Source of the DNA: RXIX01 sp003989075
Lineage (GTDB): Bacteria > Pseudomonadota > Gammaproteobacteria > Competibacterales > Competibacteraceae
Assembly (NCBI GenBank): GCA_029780415.1
Contig: JAKOYN010000076.1
Coordinates: 1 to 12,775 of the forward strand
DNA length: 12,775 bases
Reading direction: 5' to 3'
A model generated the notes under the pieces. The model had not been told where the DNA came from and ran no database searches. It saw nothing but the letters and a program-made list of their open reading frames with translations. A program made the translations under genes and the position numbers. Of this stretch, positions 6,790 to 12,775 are shown in pieces (the first letter of the stretch is position 1; each line of letters starts with the position of its first letter).

Positions 6790-8289
6790 TCAGCCACCCT
6801 TGATCGAAGGCAGCTTCGACACCAGGCGCAGCGACACGGTCAAGCCTTCCAACTGGTAGTGCGGGCGCAGGAAGAACTTCGAGGTGTAGTAGCCCGGGTT
6901 GCCTTCCACCTCTTCCACCACGACCTCAGCAGCGGCCAGCGGCTTCATGGCCTTGGTCTCATCGCTGGAAATGGCCGGGTTGCCATCGACATAGTTGTAA
7001 ATCCATTCCTGCAGCCAGAGCTGTAGCTGGTCGCGTTCCTTGAAGGAGCCGATCTTGTCGCGCACCATGCACTTGAGGTAATGGGCGAAGCGGCAGGTTG
7101 CGAACAGATACGGCAGCCGCGCCGACAGGTTGGCGTTGGCGGTAGCATCGGGGTCGTCGTACTCAGCCGGTTTCTGCAGCGACTGTGCGCCGATGAAGGC
7201 GGCAAAGTCGGTGTTCTTCTTGTGGATCAGCGGCATGAAGCCATTCTTGGCCAGCTCCGCCTCGCGCCGGTCGCTGATGGCGATCTCGGTCGGACATTTC
7301 ATGTCCACGCCACCGTCATCGGTCGGGAAGGTGTGGGTGGGCAGATTCTCCACCGCGCCGCCGGATTCAATACCGCGAATCCGCGTGCACCAGCCGTACA
7401 TCTTGAAGGCGCGGGTGATATTGGTGGCCATGGCATAGGCCGAGTTGGCCCAGCAGTAGCGGCTGTGCTCGGCACCCTCGACCTCTTCCTCGAAGTCGAA
7501 TTCCTCGACCGGATCGGACTTGGCGCCATAGGGCCGCCGCGCCAGGAAGCGGGGCATGGCCAGCCCGATGTAGCGCGAATCCTCGGACTCGCGCAGTGAA
7601 CGCCAGGCGGCATATTCGGGCGTCTGGAAGATCTTGGTCAGGTCGCGCGGGTTGCTCAGCTCCTGCCAGGAATCCATCTGCATCGCCGTCGGCGCCGCGG
7701 CGGCGATAAACGGTGTGTGTGAGGCTGCTGCAATCTGCGACATTTCACGCAACAGCTCGACATCGGTTGGGCTGTGGTCGAAGTAATAGTCGCCCACCAG
7801 ACAGCCGAAGGGCTCGCCGCCAAACTGGCCATATTCCTCTTCATACACCTTCTTGAAGATCGGGCTCTGGTCCCAGGCCGTGCCCTTGAATTTCTTGACG
7901 GTCTTATGCAGCTCCTTCTTGGAAATGTTCATCACCCGGATCTTGAGCATCTCGTCGGTTTCGGTGTTGTTGACGAGATAGTGCAGACCGCGCCAGGCGC
8001 TTTCGAGCTGCTGGAAATCGGCGTGATGGATGATCTGGTTGATCTGCTCGCTCATCTTCTGGTCAATGGCGGCAATCAGCGACTCGATCGACTTGATCAC
8101 GTCATGCGAGATCAGGGTCGTATGTTGCAGTGCATGCTCGGCCAGGGTACGCACCGCGTGCTCGACCGCTTCCTTGGCCTGATCGGTCTTGGGCTTGAAC
8201 TCGCGCTGCAGCAACGAGGAAAACTCGCTGACTTCCAGCGTTTCGGTGGCGCCGCCCTGGAGCTGGACGTTCGCATCGGTATCAGCCAT
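6790..8289 (-). CDS. tssC: TssC, large contractile sheath subunit (VipB/ImpD family)
   Basis: TssC pairs with TssB to build the cytoplasmic sheath that contracts and drives the Hcp tube outward. The product has 499 residues, the normal size for this family. The most recognisable parts are SAWRGLHYLV (97-106), MNISKKEL, EPFGCLVGDYYFDHSP, the PFIAAAAP region, GLAMPRFLARRPYG, and the C-terminal YYTSKFFLRPHYQLEGLTV segment (~467 onward). The ATG at 8289 is preceded by GAGGAG 9 nt away, inside the last codons of tssB, with only 6 bp between tssB stop and tssC start, which favours equimolar production. In this family the N-terminal helix of TssC is the ClpV-binding element. No breaks are seen in the reading frame. 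Confidence 0.98.
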   Translation of the reverse strand: MADTDANVQLQGGATETLEVSEFSSLLQREFKPKTDQAKEAVEHAVRTLAEHALQHTTLISHDVIKSIESLIAAIDQKMSEQINQIIHHADFQQLESAWRGLHYLVNNTETDEMLKIRVMNISKKELHKTVKKFKGTAWDQSPIFKKVYEEEYGQFGGEPFGCLVGDYYFDHSPTDVELLREMSQIAAASHTPFIAAAAPTAMQMDSWQELSNPRDLTKIFQTPEYAAWRSLRESEDSRYIGLAMPRFLARRPYGAKSDPVEEFDFEEEVEGAEHSRYCWANSAYAMATNITRAFKMYGWCTRIRGIESGGAVENLPTHTFPTDDGGVDMKCPTEIAISDRREAELAKNGFMPLIHKKNTDFAAFIGAQSLQKPAEYDDPDATANANLSARLPYLFATCRFAHYLKCMVRDKIGSFKERDQLQLWLQEWIYNYVDGNPAISSDETKAMKPLAAAEVVVEEVEGNPGYYTSKFFLRPHYQLEGLTVSLRLVSKLPSIKGG

Positions 8290-8295
8290 GGCGCA

Positions 8296-8814
8296 TCACT
8301 CCTCGGCAGGCTTGGCGCTGTCCTGGGGCTTGGGCGCGGCCACCAGCGACTGCAGCAGGGTCGGATCGTTGAGCACCTTGGCAATCAGCTCCTCGGCGCC
8401 GGTCTTGCCATCCATGTAGGTCATCAGGTTGGAAAGCTGCTGACGGGCCTGCAACAGCTTGTTGAGCGAATCGACCTTGCGCGCCACCGCCGCCGGTGAG
8501 AAGTCGTCCATGCTCTCGAAGGTGATGTCGATGCTCAGATCGCCCTCACCGGTCAGGGTATTGGGCACCCGGAACGCTGCCCGGGGCTTCATCGCCTTCA
8601 TGCGGCTATCGAAGTTATCAACATCGACTTCCAGGAACTTGCGATCGGCCACCGGCGCCAGCGGATCGACCGGCTTACCGGACAGATCGGCCAGCACGCC
8701 CATCACAAAGGGCAATTGCACCTTCTTCTGCGAGCCGTACACCTCGACGTCGTACTCAATCTGCACGCGCGGTGCCCGGTTGCGGGCAATAAATTTCTGA
8801 CTGCTCATCGCCAT
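8296..8814 (-). CDS. tssB: TssB, small contractile sheath subunit (VipA/ImpB family)
   Basis: TssB is the partner of TssC in the contractile sheath. With the ATG at 8814 the product is 172 residues, typical of the family. A second ATG two codons later (8808) is possible, and the frame also opens upstream to 8841. I prefer 8814 because a GAGAGG site lies 10 nt before it. Family features: RVQIEYDVE (16-24), LPFVMGVLADLSG (34-46), DVDNFDSRMKAMKPR (64-78), ITFESMDDFSP (97-107), and a lysine/proline-rich tail. It follows tssA after 59 bp and precedes tssC by 6 bp. Confidence 0.96.
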   Translation of the reverse strand: MAMSSQKFIARNRAPRVQIEYDVEVYGSQKKVQLPFVMGVLADLSGKPVDPLAPVADRKFLEVDVDNFDSRMKAMKPRAAFRVPNTLTGEGDLSIDITFESMDDFSPAAVARKVDSLNKLLQARQQLSNLMTYMDGKTGAEELIAKVLNDPTLLQSLVAAPKPQDSAKPAEE

Positions 8815-8873
8815 CGGAACATGACCTCTCTCAGTCCGCAATCGTCGCCACTGTCCACTCCCCGAGCCGGCGC

Positions 8874-9938
8874 TCAGTACCCACTGCTCTCTTCACCGCG
8901 CAGGCCAAAGATCAAGTGAGCCTGTTCGGTGCCGCCGGGCGCCAGATCATTCAGGATCTCCATGAAGTCCTTGGTCACTAGTTTTTTAGCACGTTTCAAC
9001 AGGAATGGTACCGGGCTGGACGGCTCGTAGCGCTCGAAGTACTCACAAATCCGGTCCAGCATGCGCATGGCATCCTCGCGGCTGGTGATCTCGCCAACCA
9101 CCAGCCGCTGCATCCCGCCATTCCCCCCCGGGCCAGCCACCGCCTCCTCACCGGCCACCTCGGCCGCTGCAGCGCTCAGGCCACTGCCCCGCCGCTGCAA
9201 CTGATCACTCAGCACCTGCAGGATATCGCGCAGCATCGTCCGCAGCGCGCTCATGTCCGGCGCCTGAGTCACACCCACCTGATCGGTGAGCAGCGCTTCG
9301 ATGTGCGTGACCCGCTCCATGGCCTCGGCCACCACGGCGGCGGTCGCCTGCAGATCCTCCAGTGGCGCATCCTGAAAAGCGCCGTCGATGCGCGCCGCAG
9401 TCGGCAGCTCCTCGCCCTCGCTGGCCACCGCCGCTAGCAGGCCAGCGGCAATCTGCACATCGCGCAGGCTGAAGCGTCCCAGCGCCCGCGAACTGACCAG
9501 CGGCGCTTCGCGCAGGCTGCGCAATGTGGTTTCAGCATCGCACAAGGCCACGATGATGTTGATGCGCAAGGTCGGATCGTTGTCATCGTCCGGATCGAGC
9601 AGCGGGTAGACCGTCTCCCAGTAGCGCTCGACCAGGCCCTCGACTACCGCCAGGCCATCGTTGAACCCGGTCAGGCCATCGGTCTGCAGCAGCGCACGGG
9701 ACAGCAGCACCGCCACCCGCAGATCACGGGTGCGCTCGAACAGGGTCAGCGACGCCTTGCGCACCGCACGCCAGTCGGGCGGTTCGGCGGGAATAATGGT
9801 GTCGCCGTACTGGCGTTCCGGGGTTTCCTGTGCCAGCGTCTCCATTTCCGCAAAGGCCGGATCGTATTCAAGATCCTCACCGCAGGGCGCTGCAGCGGTC
9901 ACGGCACCGAGCAGCTCTTCAACGTCAATTACACTCAT
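8874..9938 (-). CDS. tssA: TssA, T6SS assembly/cap protein (ImpA N-terminal domain)
   Basis: TssA proteins start or cap the growing T6SS tail: they contact baseplate and sheath/tube components and help coordinate polymerisation. The product has 354 residues. The N-terminal ImpA_N domain (~5-130) shows PCGEDLEYD (18-26), PPDWRAV (53-59) and RYWETVYPLLDP (105-116). A flexible Ala/Gly/Glu-rich hinge lies around 255-280. The C-terminal part (about the last 70 residues, with RICEYFERYEPSSPVPFLL and a KDFMEILNDL segment) resembles the short C-terminal domain of the TssA1 type from P. aeruginosa. The ATG at 9938 has a GAGG site 10 nt upstream. It is the first gene of the leftward operon, and a Fur-box match lies about 45 bp before its start codon. 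Confidence 0.94.
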   Translation of the reverse strand: MSVIDVEELLGAVTAAAPCGEDLEYDPAFAEMETLAQETPERQYGDTIIPAEPPDWRAVRKASLTLFERTRDLRVAVLLSRALLQTDGLTGFNDGLAVVEGLVERYWETVYPLLDPDDDNDPTLRINIIVALCDAETTLRSLREAPLVSSRALGRFSLRDVQIAAGLLAAVASEGEELPTAARIDGAFQDAPLEDLQATAAVVAEAMERVTHIEALLTDQVGVTQAPDMSALRTMLRDILQVLSDQLQRRGSGLSAAAAEVAGEEAVAGPGGNGGMQRLVVGEITSREDAMRMLDRICEYFERYEPSSPVPFLLKRAKKLVTKDFMEILNDLAPGGTEQAHLIFGLRGEESSGY

Positions 9939-9983
9939 CGCTCGCAGGCCTCATCCGGTCATTGACCATAGGACATGATCACT

Positions 9984-9998
9984 TGAGAATCATTATCA
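9984..9998. promoter_or_regulatory. Fur box candidate in the tssA-tagH divergent region
   Basis: The bases TGAGAATCATTATCA match the Fur 7-1-7 inverted-repeat consensus TGATAATnATTATCA at 13 of 14 defined positions (one T to G change). The site lies across the predicted transcription start of tssA, just downstream of its -10 element, where a repressor would block initiation. Fur repression of a T6SS operon is established for sci-1 of enteroaggregative E. coli. The match is seen; the regulation is inferred. Confidence 0.6.
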
Positions 9999-10003
9999 GA
10001 TTC

Positions 10004-10032
10004 AGTATAGCCTGCTTGGCGCAAGCTGTTCG
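10004..10032 (-). promoter_or_regulatory. Promoter candidate for the leftward tssA operon
   Basis: A TATACT -10 element lies at 10009-10004 on the minus strand (5 of 6 matches to TATAAT). At 17-bp spacing the -35 (10032-10027) is only CGAACA, a poor match, so an activator may be needed. The predicted start is near 9997, inside the Fur-box match, giving a leader of about 60 nt before the tssA ATG. Confidence 0.4.
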
Positions 10033-10043
10033 CGCGGTATAGA
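10016..10043 (+). promoter_or_regulatory. Promoter candidate for tagH
   Basis: TTGGCG at 10016-10021 and TATAGA at 10038-10043 are separated by 16 bp and resemble a moderate sigma-70 promoter. The predicted start is near 10050, leaving about 100 nt of leader before the tagH ATG. It overlaps the upstream part of the tssA promoter back to back. The small palindrome GCTTGgcgCAAGC (10014-10026) lies across this -35. Confidence 0.35.
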
Positions 10044-10060
10044 CTGCGCATTACAAAATC

Positions 10061-10079
10061 GCATATTGCATATGCATAT
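10061..10079. repeat. Triple GCATAT repeat in the tagH leader
   Basis: GCATAT occurs three times in 19 bp (starting at 10061, 10068 and 10074), producing the palindromes TGCATATGCA and ATATGCATAT. This AT-rich patch is unlike the GC-rich surroundings and lies just downstream of the predicted tagH start site. It could be an operator or a silencer-binding patch, but no specific regulator can be named. Confidence 0.35.
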
Positions 10080-10146
10080 ATTTGGATCCATCCAGTCTCT
10101 CCCGCCCGGATAGTTGCAGCGGCATCCTGCCCACGGACATCGCGCC

Positions 10147-11679
10147 ATGCCCCTGACCTTGACCATCACCAGTTTTCAGAGGCTCTCGCCGGGCCAGGAA
10201 GTCACCCGCACCCTGGAGCGGGGCTCGATCAGCATTGGTCGCGCACCATCCAATGACTGGGTGCTGCAGGATCCCGAGCGGATTCTGTCAAGCAAGCACT
10301 GTACCGTTCATCATCAGGATGGCCGCTATTTCCTGACCGATACCAGCACCAACGGCACTTTTCTCAACGATTCCAGCGAACGCATCACCCGCGAGCAGAC
10401 GGTTGCGCTCCATGATGGTGATCGTTTCATCCTCGGCGAGTATGAAATCGCTGTCAGCATCACCACCGCAGCCAGCGCCGTCCCGGTCGCACCGCAAGCG
10501 ACTGAAGAAGAAGGGCCAGTTACCGATGTCATGCCCAGGCCGGCGAGCGGGGCAATGCCGGATATCGCCATTCCCGAGATCACGCCACCGGTGGTGCCAG
10601 CGGTCGATATCGCCCGCCCTTCCTTCTCCGACCTCCTGACCGATAATCCCGAGGAGACCGAGGAGATCGAGGAAAGCGGTGAATCCAGCGGACAGGAGGA
10701 CAGCCTGGGTCTGCGGCCGCGCGACAAGGCACCGCTGGGCGCTGCCATTACCGAACCCTCCGCCGATCTGCTCAGTCCCGATCGGGCTGCCTTTGAACCG
10801 CCCGTGCTGGTCTCCCAAATCGGCCCGGTACCGACGCCAAAGCCTGAACCAAAACCCGTCACCAGGCCGGAACCCGCGCCAACACCCGTGCCTGTACCCA
10901 TACCGCTGCCGGAGCCGGAACCCGCGCCAGTCGCCGACGCGCTCATTCCCGATGACTGGTGGAACGTCGCGCCACCGGTCAGCCGCCCCACGCCCGCTCC
11001 CGCACCACTCGAACCGCCACCGGTCAGCCGCCCCACGCCCGCTCCCGCACCACTCGAACCGCCACCGGCTGCCAGGCCAGTGCTGGACGCAGCGCTGCTA
11101 TACGCCTTCTGCGACGGCGCCGGACTGCCGCACCTGCACACCACCGCCGAGCAGTTGCCGGAACTCATGATCCGCCTGGGTGCGATCTTCCGCGAGACCG
11201 TGCAGGGCCTGATGGAAATCCTGCTGGCGCGCGGCGATGTCAAGGGCGAATTCCGCCTGGACCGCACGGCCATTGGCCCGATCGAAAACAACCCGCTCAA
11301 GACGCCGCCCGGCCAGCCACCGCTGCGCGCCGAGGAAGTCATGACCCTGCTGCTGCTCGGCCAGCAAAGCGCCTACATGGCGCCCGTACAGGCGGTGCGC
11401 GAGGGCTTTACCGATATCAAGGCGCATCAACTGGCAGTCATGGCCGGCATCCAGGCCGCTTTGGCCCGCCTGCTGGAGCGTTTTGACCCGGAAAACCTGG
11501 AAACCCGCCTCGAACACGGTCTGCTTGACAGCATCCTGCCGCTGAATCGCAAGGCCAAGTACTGGGATCTGTTCAAGGCCGAGTACGCCTCCATCGCCCG
11601 CGAAGCCGAGGATGATTTCAATAAACTGTTCGGCGATGCCTTCGCCCGGGCCTACGAAGAACATCAACGGAGTCGCTGA
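10147..11679 (+). CDS. tagH: TagH, FHA-domain T6SS regulator/scaffold (Fha1-like)
   Basis: TagH/Fha proteins bind phosphothreonine through an FHA domain and, in P. aeruginosa HSI-I, link the PpkA kinase/PppA phosphatase pathway to T6SS assembly. From the ATG at 10147 the product is 510 residues. An in-frame TTG at 10114 would add 11 residues that do not look like FHA sequence. The FHA domain (~5-105) shows G31-R32, S49, H51 and N69-G70, the usual phosphopeptide-binding positions. A Pro/Glu-rich linker follows (~110-315), with a PEP-like stretch and an exact 15-residue tandem duplication. The C-terminal domain (~320-505) is the conserved T6SS FHA C-terminus, with NPLK, AVREGFTDIKAHQLAVMAG and a KLFGDAFARAYEEH ending. 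There is no signal peptide or membrane span. It is divergent from tssA and precedes tssK. Confidence 0.93.
   Translation: MPLTLTITSFQRLSPGQEVTRTLERGSISIGRAPSNDWVLQDPERILSSKHCTVHHQDGRYFLTDTSTNGTFLNDSSERITREQTVALHDGDRFILGEYEIAVSITTAASAVPVAPQATEEEGPVTDVMPRPASGAMPDIAIPEITPPVVPAVDIARPSFSDLLTDNPEETEEIEESGESSGQEDSLGLRPRDKAPLGAAITEPSADLLSPDRAAFEPPVLVSQIGPVPTPKPEPKPVTRPEPAPTPVPVPIPLPEPEPAPVADALIPDDWWNVAPPVSRPTPAPAPLEPPPVSRPTPAPAPLEPPPAARPVLDAALLYAFCDGAGLPHLHTTAEQLPELMIRLGAIFRETVQGLMEILLARGDVKGEFRLDRTAIGPIENNPLKTPPGQPPLRAEEVMTLLLLGQQSAYMAPVQAVREGFTDIKAHQLAVMAGIQAALARLLERFDPENLETRLEHGLLDSILPLNRKAKYWDLFKAEYASIAREAEDDFNKLFGDAFARAYEEHQRSR
10971..11068 (+). repeat. Exact 45-bp tandem duplication in the tagH linker
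   Basis: Bases 10971-11015 are repeated without change at 11016-11060, followed by the first 8 bases of a third unit. The unit is 15 codons and encodes PPVSRPTPAPAPLEP in frame, so the duplication lengthens the proline-rich linker without breaking the gene. Perfect identity suggests a recent event, and the copy number may vary between strains. Confidence 0.95.
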
Positions 11680-11711
11680 CGCGCGCCCGCGCACCGCTGG
11701 TCTGGCGCGTC
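11678..11711 (+). terminator. Weak hairpin at the end of tagH
   Basis: GACGCGC at 11678-11684 pairs with GCGCGTC at 11705-11711 (7 bp, 20-nt loop), and a GGCATGCC palindrome follows at 11712-11719. The hairpin starts within the tagH stop codon and has no U-tract. It may slow or partly end transcription between tagH and tssK, but in GC-rich DNA a stem this short could be chance. Confidence 0.2.
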
Positions 11712-11803
11712 GGCATGCCGTTTGGATGCTAGATTTACGGAAGATCGACAACGCCAACTACCGCCCCCATCCCCAACCCGAGTGATGCACGAGTGATGCC
11801 TTC

Positions 11804-12775
11804 ATGAGCTGGTATAGCAAGGTCGTGTGGTCCGAGGGCATGTTCCTGCGCCCGCAGCATTTCCAGCAGCAGGACCGCTACATCGAAGCCCTGGTCCGGC
11901 AATCCTGCACCCTGCTGCGCCCCTATGCCTGGGGCGTGGCTGAGCTGGTGCTGGATCGCGAAGCCCTGGCCCTGGGCAAGGTCGCCATCACCACGGCACG
12001 CGGCCTGCTGCCGGACGGCACGCCATTCAACATCCCCGACCATGATCCACCGCCGCCGCCACTGGACATCGAGGCCAGTGTCCGCGATACCCGGGTGCTA
12101 CTGGCCCTGCCGCTGCGGCGTTCGGGCATGGCTGAGGTCGAGCGCGGCGAGCGTCAGGACACCGCCGCGCGCTATCGGGTCACAGCCAGCGAGGTGCGCG
12201 ACAACAACATCGACACCGCCAACAACAGCGCCTTCGTCGAGATCGGCGAGCCACGCCTGCGGCTGTTCCTGGACAGCAAGGACTCCAGCGAGCACACCTG
12301 CATCGGCATTGCCCGGGTGCAGGAAAAGCGACCGGATCAGACTGTGGTACTGGACCCGGCCTATCTGCCGCCCTGCCTGGATTGTCGCGGCGTGCCGGTA
12401 CTCAACGGTTTCGTGACCGAGGTACTGGGTCTGCTGCACCAGCGCGGCGATGCCTTGGCGGAACGGGTCAGTGGCGCCGGCACGGCACGCGGTGCCGGGG
12501 TCGATATCGCCCAGTTCCTGCGCCTGCAGGCCATCAACCGCTTTGAACCGTTGTTCGCTCATCTGGCAATCATGCCCGGCCTGCACCCGGCGGACTTTTA
12601 CCAGGCGGCGCTGCAACTGGCCGGCGAGATGGCCACCTTCACCGGCAAGACCCGGCGCCGGCCGCCACCGTTCCCGGCCTATGATCACGACGACCTGCAG
12701 CGCAGTTTCGACGTGCTGATGACCGAACTGCGCCGCTCGCTCAGCCTGGTCGAAGAACAGGCGGCGATCCAGATT
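11804..12775 (+). CDS. tssK: TssK baseplate-membrane connector, N-terminal 324 residues (3' end outside window)
   Basis: TssK is a trimeric cytoplasmic protein that docks the T6SS baseplate onto the TssJLM membrane complex. The frame runs from the ATG at 11804 to the window end without a stop (324 codons of a usual ~440-450). The N-terminus is diagnostic for the family: SKVVWSEGMFLRPQHFQQQDRY (5-26). A short polyproline patch (HDPPPPPLD, from about residue 80) and the helical region starting at DIAQFLRLQAINR (~234) also fit. The C-terminal domain that contacts the membrane complex is beyond the window. An in-frame TGA at 11783 excludes a longer upstream form. The ribosome site is weak (GAG about 11 nt upstream). 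It is the second gene of the rightward arm, 124 bp after tagH. Confidence 0.96.
   Translation, partial: MSWYSKVVWSEGMFLRPQHFQQQDRYIEALVRQSCTLLRPYAWGVAELVLDREALALGKVAITTARGLLPDGTPFNIPDHDPPPPPLDIEASVRDTRVLLALPLRRSGMAEVERGERQDTAARYRVTASEVRDNNIDTANNSAFVEIGEPRLRLFLDSKDSSEHTCIGIARVQEKRPDQTVVLDPAYLPPCLDCRGVPVLNGFVTEVLGLLHQRGDALAERVSGAGTARGAGVDIAQFLRLQAINRFEPLFAHLAIMPGLHPADFYQAALQLAGEMATFTGKTRRRPPPFPAYDHDDLQRSFDVLMTELRRSLSLVEEQAAIQI

Noticed and set aside
7774..8499. Plus-strand open frame of 241 codons opposite tssC/tssB
   Set aside because: It spans the antisense of two conserved genes and their junction. The hydrophobic Leu/Gly-rich look comes from reading acidic codons backwards.
8815..8873. Sigma-54-like element (TGGCGACGATTGC on the minus strand) before tssB
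   Set aside because: The spacing between the GG and GC pairs is two bases too short for a sigma-54 promoter.
10114..10146. TTG-initiated 11-residue N-terminal extension of TagH
   Set aside because: The extra residues (LQRHPAHGHRA as plain codons) do not resemble FHA N-termini, and the ATG at 10147 begins directly on the first FHA strand.
10971..11068. Possible CRISPR-like repeat array
   Set aside because: Only two abutting copies without spacers, in frame inside tagH; it is a protein-linker duplication.
10326..11342. Minus-strand Gly/Ser-rich open frame of 338 codons opposite tagH
   Set aside because: The repetitive GSGSG composition is simply the antisense of the proline-rich TagH linker codons; the FHA and C-terminal domains show the plus strand is coding.
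11735..12043. A hidden tssJ or small gene on the minus strand near tssK
   Set aside because: The 102-codon minus-strand frame has no signal peptide or lipobox and is antisense to the conserved TssK N-terminus.

Overview
The window is a near-continuous slice of a type VI secretion system (T6SS) locus, about 60% GC and densely coded. It most likely comes from a gammaproteobacterium or a related proteobacterium. Ten T6SS genes are recognisable. Two of them, tssH and tssK, run off the window ends. No tRNA, rRNA, insertion sequence, CRISPR array or toxin/effector gene was found, and I see no wholly new system. The gene order, including tagJ and a divergent FHA gene, resembles the HSI-I locus of Pseudomonas aeruginosa.

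Leftward arm (minus strand, transcribed from about 9997 down to 1): tssA (9938-8874), tssB (8814-8296), tssC (8289-6790), hcp/tssD (6541-6053), tagJ (5942-5103), tssE (5110-4595), tssF (4595-2715), tssG (2751-1708), and the first 559 codons of tssH/clpV (1679-1). It encodes the cytoplasmic tail machinery: assembly cap (TssA), contractile sheath (TssB/TssC), inner tube (Hcp), sheath accessory protein (TagJ), baseplate (TssE/F/G) and the sheath-recycling AAA+ ATPase (ClpV). From tagJ to tssG the genes overlap; the other steps have short gaps, and hcp alone sits between two longer spacers.

Rightward arm (plus strand): tagH (10147-11679), an FHA-domain protein with a long proline-rich linker, then after 124 bp tssK (11804 to the end), the baseplate-to-membrane connector. 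In HSI-I, tssJ lies between these two; here there is no room for it.

Regulatory DNA: the 208-bp divergent region 9939-10146 is AT-rich. It holds back-to-back sigma-70-like promoter candidates and a very good Fur-box match (9984-9998) placed over the predicted tssA start site, suggesting iron control of the leftward arm. A second control point lies in the 248-bp tssC-hcp spacer, with a sigma-54-like -24/-12 element (6665-6681) in front of hcp. Strong inverted repeats lie on both sides of hcp (6735-6765 and 5977-6018), consistent with hcp being expressed separately and at a higher level than its neighbours. These regulatory calls come from reading the sequence and are untested.
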